A DNA stretch of 26,477 nucleotides from the NCBI GenBank assembly GCA_023231005.1, contig JALNWG010000030.1, positions 1-26,477 on the forward strand, written 5' to 3'. Within the stretch, counting starts at the first letter, position 1. Every line of letters begins with the position of its first letter. The notes beneath the pieces are model-generated. The model ran no database searches. It was not told where the DNA came from and saw nothing but the letters and a program-made list of their open reading frames with translations. Both the position numbers and the translations under genes were made by a program. Of the stretch, positions 1 to 7,465 are shown piece after piece. The DNA is from Bacteroidales bacterium (GTDB lineage Bacteria > Bacteroidota > Bacteroidia > Bacteroidales > FEN-979).

Positions 1-1
1 C

Positions 2-1690
2 CGGTTTGTACATCAGGGAAAAGTCAAAATTTTAGTTCATTCCGATGCCGGTTGGCATGAAAAAATTCCCGCATACATCCACCGGGTAATTCAGGATCCG
101 GCGACACTCGTTTTCTCCGGTCAGCACTGGGCTCCGCCAATACCCTTTGACTGGGAAGGTGATCATTTTGACATCCGGCAATTGGATTCTTTATTAATTT
201 ATGAAAGTCATGTTGGGATGGCCCAGGAACGCCTGGGGGTGGGAATATTTGCCGAATTTGCCGAATATCTTATTCCGTATATAAAAAATTCAGGATACAA
301 CGCCATACAATTGATGGGAATTGCCGAACATCCTTATTATGGTTCTTTCGGTTATCATGTGACCAATTTTTTCGCTGTCTCTTCCCGGTTTGGGACTCCT
401 GAAGATCTGAAATATCTCATACGGAAGGCACATGAACAAGGCATCGCTGTGATTATGGACCTGGTTCATTCCCATTCAGCAAAGAACACCCTTGAAGGGT
501 TGAATCAGTTTGACGGATCCGATGATCAATACTTTCATCCGGGAGAGCGGGGAAACCACCCACACTGGGATTCCAAATGTTTTAATTATGGAAAACCGGA
601 AGTTATTCAGTTTTTGCTTTCAAATCTAAAATTCTGGCTTAAAGAATTTCATTTTGATGGTTTCCGTTTCGATGGTGTTACTTCCATGATTTATTTCGAT
701 CACGGATACCGTGAAACCTGGGATCTCGACGGATATTTCAAACATGGCGTGGAATGGGATGCCGTAACATACCTACAGTTGGCAAATTCACTTATTCATA
801 AGATCAAACCCCATTGCATTTCTATCGCCGAAGATGTCAGCGGAATGCCCGGATTATGCCGCCCAATCCGGGAAGGTGGCATTGGATTCGATTACCGTTT
901 GGCAATGGCCATTCCAGACTATTGGATTAAAACACTGAAAGAAAAGAAAGATGAGGAATGGGATATTAATGAAATGTGGACCGTTATGGGCGACCGGCTT
1001 CCGGATGTGAAAACGATAGCCTATTGTGAATCCCACGATCAAGCCATGGTTGGAGATCAAACCATTGCTTTCCGATTGATGCAAAGTGAGATTTACTTTA
1101 AAATGAGTAAGAAAGATGAAAGTTTTATCATCGACCGGGGATTGGCTTTACATAAAATGATCCGCCTGCTAACCATTTCGTTGGGAGGGCAAGCCTATCT
1201 TAACTTTATGGGAAATGAGTTCGGACATCCCGACTGGATTGACTTTCCTCGGGAAGGAAACAACTGGAGTTTTCAATATGCCCGCAGGCAATGGTCCCTC
1301 CTTCAAAATCCCGATCTCAAATTCCACTTTCTTGCTGCTTTCGACCGGGCTATGCTGGCATTGGTCAGGAAACATCAATTATTTGAGGAGGAATACGCAA
1401 CACAGCTTAACATGGATAATTCCAATCAAACGCTGGTTTTTGAACGAAAAAAACTGATCTTCGTTTTCAACTTTCATGTCAACCATGCAATCCCGGATTA
1501 CGGATTTAATGTAATGGAACCCGGCGACTACCGGTTGGTCCTGAGTACAGATCACTTGCAATTCGGAGGCCAGGGCCGCAACAACGATTCACTCATCTAT
1601 ACTACCCTGTTTAATGAAACCGATAAAACACACCGGCTCCAGATTTACAATACAAACCGGACGGCTCAAGTCTTTGAACGGATCAGTTAA
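2..1690 (+). CDS. glgB: 1,4-alpha-glucan branching enzyme, GH13 (5' end outside window)
   Basis: Transfers short alpha-1,4 chains to make alpha-1,6 branches in glycogen, in the cytoplasm. The frame is open from base 2, so the gene enters from the left; 562 residues are visible. The family in this phylum is about 670 residues, so roughly 100 residues including most of an N-terminal CBM48 are missing. The visible start (PAYIHRVIQDP, then SGQHW) is the linker just before the barrel. YESHVGMAQE is characteristic of eukaryote-like GH13_8 branching enzymes. GH13 regions are present: DLVHSH, GFRFDGVTS (nucleophile Asp, visible residue 224), AEDVSG (acid/base Glu 277) and ESHDQ (Asp 346). The C-terminal all-beta domain is complete. 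The TTG at 182 is not the start. The downstream gene encodes a putative glucan-binding secreted protein. The family call is very secure. Confidence 0.95.
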   Translation, partial: RFVHQGKVKILVHSDAGWHEKIPAYIHRVIQDPATLVFSGQHWAPPIPFDWEGDHFDIRQLDSLLIYESHVGMAQERLGVGIFAEFAEYLIPYIKNSGYNAIQLMGIAEHPYYGSFGYHVTNFFAVSSRFGTPEDLKYLIRKAHEQGIAVIMDLVHSHSAKNTLEGLNQFDGSDDQYFHPGERGNHPHWDSKCFNYGKPEVIQFLLSNLKFWLKEFHFDGFRFDGVTSMIYFDHGYRETWDLDGYFKHGVEWDAVTYLQLANSLIHKIKPHCISIAEDVSGMPGLCRPIREGGIGFDYRLAMAIPDYWIKTLKEKKDEEWDINEMWTVMGDRLPDVKTIAYCESHDQAMVGDQTIAFRLMQSEIYFKMSKKDESFIIDRGLALHKMIRLLTISLGGQAYLNFMGNEFGHPDWIDFPREGNNWSFQYARRQWSLLQNPDLKFHFLAAFDRAMLALVRKHQLFEEEYATQLNMDNSNQTLVFERKKLIFVFNFHVNHAIPDYGFNVMEPGDYRLVLSTDHLQFGGQGRNNDSLIYTTLFNETDKTHRLQIYNTNRTAQVFERIS

Positions 1691-1705
1691 CCTCCATTTT
1701 TTTCA

Positions 1706-1713
1706 TATCTTTG
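1706..1713 (+). promoter_or_regulatory. Bacteroidota -7 promoter box TATCTTTG
   Basis: A perfect match to the TAnnTTTG -7 element of the Bacteroidota sigma factor, 31 bases before the start of the T9SS protein gene. That would give a leader of about 25 nucleotides. No clear TTTG -33 box sits at the usual 19-21 base spacing, so the call rests on one element. Confidence 0.5.
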
Positions 1714-1744
1714 CGTAAATTTCTCATTCTTAATATTCCTTAAT

Positions 1745-3337
1745 ATGGATACCCGACTCCTTGCGCTCATTTTATTTTTCTCCTGGTATTCTGTATGTCC
1801 CGGTCTTGTTTCTGCCGGAAAACCAGACACTACCTATTCCATCTCCTTTCAGCTTAACATGAGCAAAGCGGTTCAGGAGCAGATCTTCGACCCCGATTCC
1901 GATTATCTTTACCTTGTGATGGATCACGGGATTGATTCCATGCGTCTGGTTCCAGGTCCGGATTACAACTATTCCTGTATGTTATACAATGAATTTGATT
2001 CGGGTGTCACCTATCATTATAAATTCAGAATCAATTCGGATCAATGGGAGATTGTAAACCGTTCGATAACGGCTCAACCCGGCATCGTTTATGTAAAAGC
2101 ATGGTGGAACAATGAAGCCCTGAATTATACACGTTTCATTGTCAACATGAAATATGCAGTACAGGCAGGCAAATTCAACCCTGTAACCGATTCGGTTTGT
2201 ATTGTTGGAACCATGAATGATTCGCTTGGTTCCCGAATGAACCAGATCGATACCACTTTTCAATATTCAATCACATACAGCTTTGATCCTGGTTCGGTTC
2301 AACAATACAAATACAGGATTAATGAAGATTCCAGTGGATTTGAATTGGCCGGACACCCCAACCGAATGATCCGCATCCAGGATACCTTATTGCAGATCAA
2401 TAATGATTTTGACAATTACAACCCTGCAAAATGTCCGATGACATTTCTTTGCAAGATGAACTATTATGTTGAAGCACACCATTTCGATCCGAATGTGGAT
2501 TTTCTGGATGTGGCCGGAAATTTCAATGATTGGGGGGCCAATGATGTTTTATTCGACCGCCTTGGAGATACCGCTTTTACACTTGAAAAATTTATTGATA
2601 CTACCTGGTTTTCACAGGGCCCATTGGAATTTAAATTTCGGATCAATGGTGATTGGGACGCTTCCGAATTGCATGGAAAACCCAACCGGAATTATGCCTT
2701 TCACGACACGGTTAATTTCAACCCTAATTTATTCTCGTGCTATTACAACAACCTCAACCCAAATATACCCACACCGCCATGGGTATATGATGTATCCATC
2801 CAGGGCAGCCTGATCCATAAAGAGATTTTAAGCGGAATGTATACGTACGAAGATGTCAACGGAATTCCCGAAGACAGCACAACTTATCAATGGTACCGAT
2901 GTGCCGATTCGTTGGGAATTGACCGGATGCCCATCGACTCCGCATGGGAAATAATCTACACGGTAGATACGCTTGACATCGGAATGTGGCTTGCCTTTGA
3001 AGTTACTCCGAGAGCAGCTTATGGTGATTCCGCAGTAGGCAAAACGGTTATGGTCATTTCCGGGTCCAGAATTGGAGGGGTCGGCATTGATGAACTTACC
3101 GGATTAATGGTTAAAGTTTATCCAAATCCGGCCAACGATTATATCATCCTTGAATCGCGAGAAGTTCCCGAAAAAGTTGAATTATTAAATCAATCAGGGC
3201 AACTTATGTTGGTTGTTTCTCACCCTGATTCCAAGGCAATCCGGATTCAAACCGGTCATTTAGCCAGAGGATTCTATTTTCTGAAAGTTTCGGCGAATGG
3301 TTACCGTTCCGGAGTTATCAGGTTTATCAAACAATAA
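1745..3337 (+). CDS. T9SS-exported protein with three carbohydrate-binding-like repeats
   Basis: 530 residues with an N-terminal signal peptide (hydrophobic residues 4-22). Three diverged modules of about 95-105 residues follow, at roughly 31-125, 129-228 and 231-340. Each starts with a strand around M-x-x-x-V and F-[DN]-P, and contains a [KR]-[FY]-R-I-N strand (residues 93-97, 189-193, 297-301). Modules 2 and 3 also share G-[HK]-PNR. Module 3 has VAGNFNDWG, which resembles starch-binding CBM48/CBM20-like E-set domains and the AGQMNDW stretch of the amylase at 7466. Residues 345-438 look like an Ig-like or surface-binding domain. Residues 457-530 are a type A T9SS sorting domain (VYPNPANDY ... 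GFYFLKVS). It is therefore secreted or anchored on the cell surface. Glucan binding is inferred from fold-like motifs and from its neighbours glgB, malQ and the amylase; no catalytic domain is visible. Confidence 0.75.
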   Translation: MDTRLLALILFFSWYSVCPGLVSAGKPDTTYSISFQLNMSKAVQEQIFDPDSDYLYLVMDHGIDSMRLVPGPDYNYSCMLYNEFDSGVTYHYKFRINSDQWEIVNRSITAQPGIVYVKAWWNNEALNYTRFIVNMKYAVQAGKFNPVTDSVCIVGTMNDSLGSRMNQIDTTFQYSITYSFDPGSVQQYKYRINEDSSGFELAGHPNRMIRIQDTLLQINNDFDNYNPAKCPMTFLCKMNYYVEAHHFDPNVDFLDVAGNFNDWGANDVLFDRLGDTAFTLEKFIDTTWFSQGPLEFKFRINGDWDASELHGKPNRNYAFHDTVNFNPNLFSCYYNNLNPNIPTPPWVYDVSIQGSLIHKEILSGMYTYEDVNGIPEDSTTYQWYRCADSLGIDRMPIDSAWEIIYTVDTLDIGMWLAFEVTPRAAYGDSAVGKTVMVISGSRIGGVGIDELTGLMVKVYPNPANDYIILESREVPEKVELLNQSGQLMLVVSHPDSKAIRIQTGHLARGFYFLKVSANGYRSGVIRFIKQ

Positions 3338-3360
3338 GCTACTCCCGGTTTTTCCTTAAA

Positions 3361-4104
3361 TCAACTGGTTTTCAGTAAAAAGTCAAGGTTTTCGCCAGGT
3401 TGAAATTCCTGGGCCTCTTTCCCAAACCTGAAAACCCGAATTGGTCTTTTCCCGGTAAGGGTCATGGTATCTCCTTCAACAGTCAGCAAATCTCCTTCGC
3501 GTAAACCAACTACAATGGCATCGCGGTTCACGGTAAGATATTCCAGGATTCTTTGTTCTCTTGTTTCTCCAGCATGGCCAGCCGGGTTTGCATCAAGATA
3601 ATGGGGGTTGATCTGGAAGGGAATGACATTTAAACAATTAAAAGAAAGGGGTTCACAAATGGGCATGTCATTCGTCGTCATCATCGTTGGACAAGCCACA
3701 TTAGAGCCGGCACTCCATCCCACATAAGGAATTCCTCTGGAAATTTTTGCCCGTATGGCCTCCATCAGACCAAATTTTTGTAACATCGAGGTAAGATAGA
3801 AGGTATTTCCTCCGCCAATTACGATGGATTCAGCATCATTAACCGCCTTTACAACGTCCAATTCCCGGTGTATCGAATGGAGGCCAAAACCAAGCTCTTT
3901 AAAAATTTTCCTCACCCGCTCTTCATATAAGTCAAATGATTTCTCAACACCATCATGCGTGAGATTCACTCCGGCAAATGGAATAAACAAGGTTTTTGTG
4001 ACACCATGTTTTGATAAAAAATCTTTGATATATGATCTTGGCCAGGCAAGATATTCTTCCGATGCATTGGTAGAATTACTGATTAAAAGAAGATTTCGGT
4101 TCAT
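3361..4104 (-). CDS. pepE: Dipeptidase E (peptidase E), family S51
   Basis: Cytoplasmic serine peptidase that hydrolyses dipeptides with N-terminal aspartate. 247 residues, against 229 in the enteric enzyme. The motif GWSAGSN gives the nucleophile Ser131. TNDMP gives Asp146 and INPHY gives His168, matching the Ser120/Asp135/His157 spacing of enteric PepE exactly. The glutamine-amidotransferase-like core motif IGGGNTFYL is at residues 96-104, and GHAGETREQRI follows His168. It has no signal peptide. It is transcribed away from the S9-like lipoprotein gene, and an inverted repeat lies between the two starts. It sits among glucan genes without an obvious functional link to them. Confidence 0.93.
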   Translation of the reverse strand: MNRNLLLISNSTNASEEYLAWPRSYIKDFLSKHGVTKTLFIPFAGVNLTHDGVEKSFDLYEERVRKIFKELGFGLHSIHRELDVVKAVNDAESIVIGGGNTFYLTSMLQKFGLMEAIRAKISRGIPYVGWSAGSNVACPTMMTTNDMPICEPLSFNCLNVIPFQINPHYLDANPAGHAGETREQRILEYLTVNRDAIVVGLREGDLLTVEGDTMTLTGKRPIRVFRFGKEAQEFQPGENLDFLLKTS

Positions 4105-4122
4105 ATTGTGTTTTTTTGGTGT

Positions 4123-4152
4123 ATAAAAGTAATAGAAAGTTATTACTTTTAT
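4123..4152. promoter_or_regulatory. Perfect inverted repeat between divergent peptidase genes
   Basis: ATAAAAGTAATA, a 6-base spacer (GAAAGT), then the exact reverse complement TATTACTTTTAT. The 12-base arms fill most of the gap between the starts of pepE and the S9-like gene. Each arm contains TACTTTTA, close to the -7 consensus TAnnTTTG, one reading each way. It could be an operator or a symmetric divergent promoter. The repeat is seen directly; its role is inferred. Confidence 0.5.
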
Positions 4153-4195
4153 TGAAAATTATTGCAATATGCAAAATAGGATAGGGCTACAATTA

Positions 4196-5824
4196 ATGAA
4201 AATAATTTACCAATCATTATATCTTTCTGTCTTTCTTAGCTTAATAAGTCTGACATCATGCCGGAATCCGATGCCCGACCCTCCGGTTGCCGGGGAGTTT
4301 AAATATACAGCCAGCGATTCTGCCCTGACGAAATATATCCGGGCGGAAAATAAATATACGGATGAATTTATGTCACGGATTTCCGGGTTACGCCAATCAC
4401 TTTGTGAAGAACTAAGGAATCGCGATGGAAATTCGGGAATAAATAAGGAAAAAATTGGAGACAGCATTTTTTGTCAGAGTCCCGACAAGAAGTACGATAT
4501 ATTCGTAAAAAAAGGGAACACGGTATTTGTCCATAAAACCGCGACAAATGCTTCCGAAGATCGTGCAATTTATTCTGAAACAAGAGCGGGGTATACCGTC
4601 AGCATCGGATTATCTGCCTCCAAAAAATTCCTCTTCATCCGCTCTTTTGGTGACGGCATGACAGAAACACGGTTTCTCCCTTCCGATTTTACAACTTTTA
4701 TTCCCATTCTGATCCAGCCCGGTGCAACCGGAAACTTTTATCATGTCGAACATTTTGATTCCGATTATTTTTGGATTTATACAAACTTTAAAGCGCCCAA
4801 CGGAAAACTGGTGCAGGCAAAAATTGCCCACCCCGAATCCGCTTTCTGGATTCCAATTATTAATTATCCCGACAGCACTAAACTTACCGGTTTTGCATTA
4901 GTCAACTCAAAAAATCTGATTCTTTTCGAACAAAAATTATTTCGTGCCGGAATCCGGATCGTGGACCTGACAGCCATTCAGGATCCAACCAAAGGGAACA
5001 GAATCGGCTTTAACGAACCAGAAGGGAAATTGGTGTTTAGCGGTTTTGAAGCAGAAACCGGAAAAATATTATTTCAATATTCCAGTGCAGTGACCCCCGA
5101 AACCATGTACACTTACGATCTGAATGAAATGAGATTAGGAATACGCTGGCAGGAAAAGATTAACGGATACAACAAAAACAACTATGGGAGCAGCATCATC
5201 TGGGTAACAGCAAAAAACGGAACGAAAATACCGGTCACCCTGGTGTTTCATAAAGATTTTGAAAAACGCGATGGCACCAATCCCATAGTTTTAACCAATG
5301 AAAAAAGTTCCGGTCCTTCGGGTCAGTCGGGATTCAATTCCTCCTGGATCAGCTTGCTCGACCGTGGTTTCTACATTGCAATTGTACATGGGCAGGACGA
5401 CAAATTGCCTGAGTGTGCATCTTTCCTAATTGCTCAGAAATATACCTCAAAAGGTTTGATTACAGGCTTCGGAAAATGCTCCGGAGTAGAGGAAATTGCT
5501 GCTGCGGCAAGTATGCAGCCAGATCTGTTCAAAGCCATTATCCTGGAGGGTCCCGCGGCAGGCCGTGAAATCAATCTGAAAGAAACGAAAAAGCCCTATC
5601 CTACAATGTTTTTAATTACCGACATCCCAGATAACAAGGGGGATAATTTCTGGATGGAAAAAATGGCTGTCAGGATAAGAAAAAACAAAACAAATAATAA
5701 TATTCTCCTTTTGAAAACGGGACACTCCGCTTCTGATGAGGGAGATACAACTTGTAATGACCAAGTTCAATCTTCAGTCGACTGGTTAGCGTTTATATTA
5801 TCCTGCTATGGTATAGAGAAATGA
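4196..5824 (+). CDS. S9A (oligopeptidase B-like) peptidase lipoprotein, short, with Cys at the nucleophile site
   Basis: 542 residues from the ATG at 4196, which starts directly with a lipoprotein signal (MKIIYQ ... LTSC, Cys22). An earlier in-frame ATG at 4169 would add nine residues and is less signal-like. An S9A-type propeller region (about 70-350) precedes an alpha/beta-hydrolase domain. SLLDRGFYIAI, YTSKGLI and QPDLFKAII align plainly with oligopeptidase B. The usual GGSAGG around the nucleophile reads GKCSGV, which puts Cys428 where Ser should be. Asp479 (in PDNKGDNFW) and His510 (in LLLKTGH) align with the other two catalytic residues. The protein is 130-180 residues shorter than typical S9A enzymes, and the segment after SLLDRGF that normally holds the RGGGE motif is lost. 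It may be a cysteine-type variant or an inactive relative. Family call fairly sure, activity unknown. Confidence 0.75.
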   Translation: MKIIYQSLYLSVFLSLISLTSCRNPMPDPPVAGEFKYTASDSALTKYIRAENKYTDEFMSRISGLRQSLCEELRNRDGNSGINKEKIGDSIFCQSPDKKYDIFVKKGNTVFVHKTATNASEDRAIYSETRAGYTVSIGLSASKKFLFIRSFGDGMTETRFLPSDFTTFIPILIQPGATGNFYHVEHFDSDYFWIYTNFKAPNGKLVQAKIAHPESAFWIPIINYPDSTKLTGFALVNSKNLILFEQKLFRAGIRIVDLTAIQDPTKGNRIGFNEPEGKLVFSGFEAETGKILFQYSSAVTPETMYTYDLNEMRLGIRWQEKINGYNKNNYGSSIIWVTAKNGTKIPVTLVFHKDFEKRDGTNPIVLTNEKSSGPSGQSGFNSSWISLLDRGFYIAIVHGQDDKLPECASFLIAQKYTSKGLITGFGKCSGVEEIAAAASMQPDLFKAIILEGPAAGREINLKETKKPYPTMFLITDIPDNKGDNFWMEKMAVRIRKNKTNNNILLLKTGHSASDEGDTTCNDQVQSSVDWLAFILSCYGIEK

Positions 5825-5859
5825 ATTGAACGGTTGACTAAAATTTAACGATATATGAT

Positions 5860-7374
5860 ATGTTAAGCGAACGTGCAAGCGGAATATTGCTTCATCCAAC
5901 TTCTCTCCCCGGAAAATATGGAATCGGAACTTTGGGAAAGAGTGCATTTGAATTCATTGATTTTCTGGTCAAAGCAAAACAGAAATTCTGGCAGATTTTA
6001 CCTCTGGGTCCGACAGGATATGCGGATTCACCTTATCAATGTTTTTCGGCCCACGCCGGGAATCCAAATCTCATTGATCTCGATTTATTGATCAAAGCAA
6101 ATTTATTGACTACTGCTGACCTGGAAGAATATCCGTCTTTTCCGGAATCGAAGGTTTCTTTTGACACCGTACAAAAATTCCGGTTGCCTTTGCTTAAAAA
6201 AGCACATCAAACCTTTGGCATCATTGCCGATCAAACAGAGAGAATGGGTTACCGTACTTTTCTTAAAGATCAGGCAAAATGGATCAATGATTATGCCCTT
6301 TTTCTGGCAATCAAAGCCAACAGGGACCAAAAGCCATGGTATCAGTGGGAACCTGCATTAAAAATGCGCGAACCCGAGGCGCTCAGAACCATTCAAACAA
6401 TGCTTCATGAAGAGATTGATTTTCACAAGTTCATGCAATTCCTTTTTTTTCGCCAATGGACTGCCGTAAAGGAATATGCTCATAGAAACAACGTCAGAAT
6501 CATCGGGGACATTCCATTGTATGTAGCGCTCGATAGCGCCGATGCCTGGTCCAACCCGGAGATCTTCGAATTTAATGAAGCGCGCAATCCGATCCGGGTA
6601 GGTGGAGTTCCGCCGGACTATTTCAGCGAAACCGGTCAACTTTGGGGAAATCCCCTGTTCCGATGGGATGTATTGAAAGGAAATGACTACCGATGGTGGA
6701 TTGAGCGGATTCGAACCAATCTTTTTTTATACGATATCATCCGGATTGATCATTTTCGTGGATTCTCCGAATACTGGGCAGTTCCTTATGGCGAAAAAAC
6801 CGCCATCAACGGACAATGGATCCCTTGTCAAGGAAAAGAATTTTTCGAAGCTCTGGTTCGGGAGTTTGGAAAATTGCCTATTATTGCCGAGGACCTTGGC
6901 GTGATAACCCCGGATGTGGAAGAGCTGCGCGACAAATTTGGTCTTCCAGGAATGAAAATTCTTCAGTTTGCCTTTGATTCCTCGGAAGCCAATAACTACC
7001 TTCCACATAATTATGTTAAAAATTGTTTAGTCTATACGGGTACACACGATAATGACACAATTACAGGATGGTTTAAAAAAGCCTCAGTGAACGATAAAAA
7101 ATACATGATTGATTATATGCATGTTTCTGAAACTGAAATTCATTGGTCTTTGATTCGGTTAGCCTGGTCCTCTGTTGCCAACACCGCCATTGTTCCCATG
7201 CAGGATCTGCTGGGTCTGGGTTCAGAAGCGCGGATGAATCTGCCGGGAACTACGCTCAATAATTGGCAATGGCGGGCAAAAACCAATGATTTTTCGCCCA
7301 TTTTGGCCGATCGTTTGGCTCATCTCACCATGTTATATGGAAGGACTAAAAAACAAAGCGGTTTTCTTACATAA
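5860..7374 (+). CDS. malQ: 4-alpha-glucanotransferase (amylomaltase), GH77
   Basis: Moves alpha-1,4-glucan chains between maltooligosaccharides (disproportionation), in the cytoplasm. The 504 residues match the bacterial amylomaltase length of about 500. It opens with RASGILLHPTSLPGKYGIG, the family signature, followed by ILPLGPTGYADSPYQ. Catalytic residues are visible: nucleophile Asp297 (RIDHFRG), acid/base Glu344 (IIAEDLG) and Asp397 (YTGTHDNDT), matching Asp293/Glu340/Asp395 of the Thermus enzyme. The 250s loop region (VGGVPPDYFSETGQLWGNP) is intact. It lacks a signal peptide. It lies 35 bases after the S9-like gene and 91 bases before the amylase, so it probably processes maltodextrins released by that enzyme. 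Confidence 0.97.
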   Translation: MLSERASGILLHPTSLPGKYGIGTLGKSAFEFIDFLVKAKQKFWQILPLGPTGYADSPYQCFSAHAGNPNLIDLDLLIKANLLTTADLEEYPSFPESKVSFDTVQKFRLPLLKKAHQTFGIIADQTERMGYRTFLKDQAKWINDYALFLAIKANRDQKPWYQWEPALKMREPEALRTIQTMLHEEIDFHKFMQFLFFRQWTAVKEYAHRNNVRIIGDIPLYVALDSADAWSNPEIFEFNEARNPIRVGGVPPDYFSETGQLWGNPLFRWDVLKGNDYRWWIERIRTNLFLYDIIRIDHFRGFSEYWAVPYGEKTAINGQWIPCQGKEFFEALVREFGKLPIIAEDLGVITPDVEELRDKFGLPGMKILQFAFDSSEANNYLPHNYVKNCLVYTGTHDNDTITGWFKKASVNDKKYMIDYMHVSETEIHWSLIRLAWSSVANTAIVPMQDLLGLGSEARMNLPGTTLNNWQWRAKTNDFSPILADRLAHLTMLYGRTKKQSGFLT

Positions 7375-7418
7375 CATTTCAATGAAACACTCGCCATTTC
7401 GGCCTTTCTTTGGTTATT

Positions 7419-7430
7419 TGTTCATGAACA
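7419..7430. promoter_or_regulatory. 12-base perfect palindrome upstream of the amylase gene
   Basis: TGTTCATGAACA lies in the malQ-amylase gap, 35 bases before the amylase start. Its position suits an operator, but several 12-base palindromes are expected by chance in a window of this size, so support is weak. I saw no TAnnTTTG box in this gap. Confidence 0.25.
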
Positions 7431-7465
7431 TAGAAAAGAATAAAACAAATATAATTCACTAAGCC

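Noticed and set aside
182..184. TTG as a start for the branching enzyme
   Set aside because: The frame is open back to base 2 and the upstream residues match the family, so the gene continues beyond the window.
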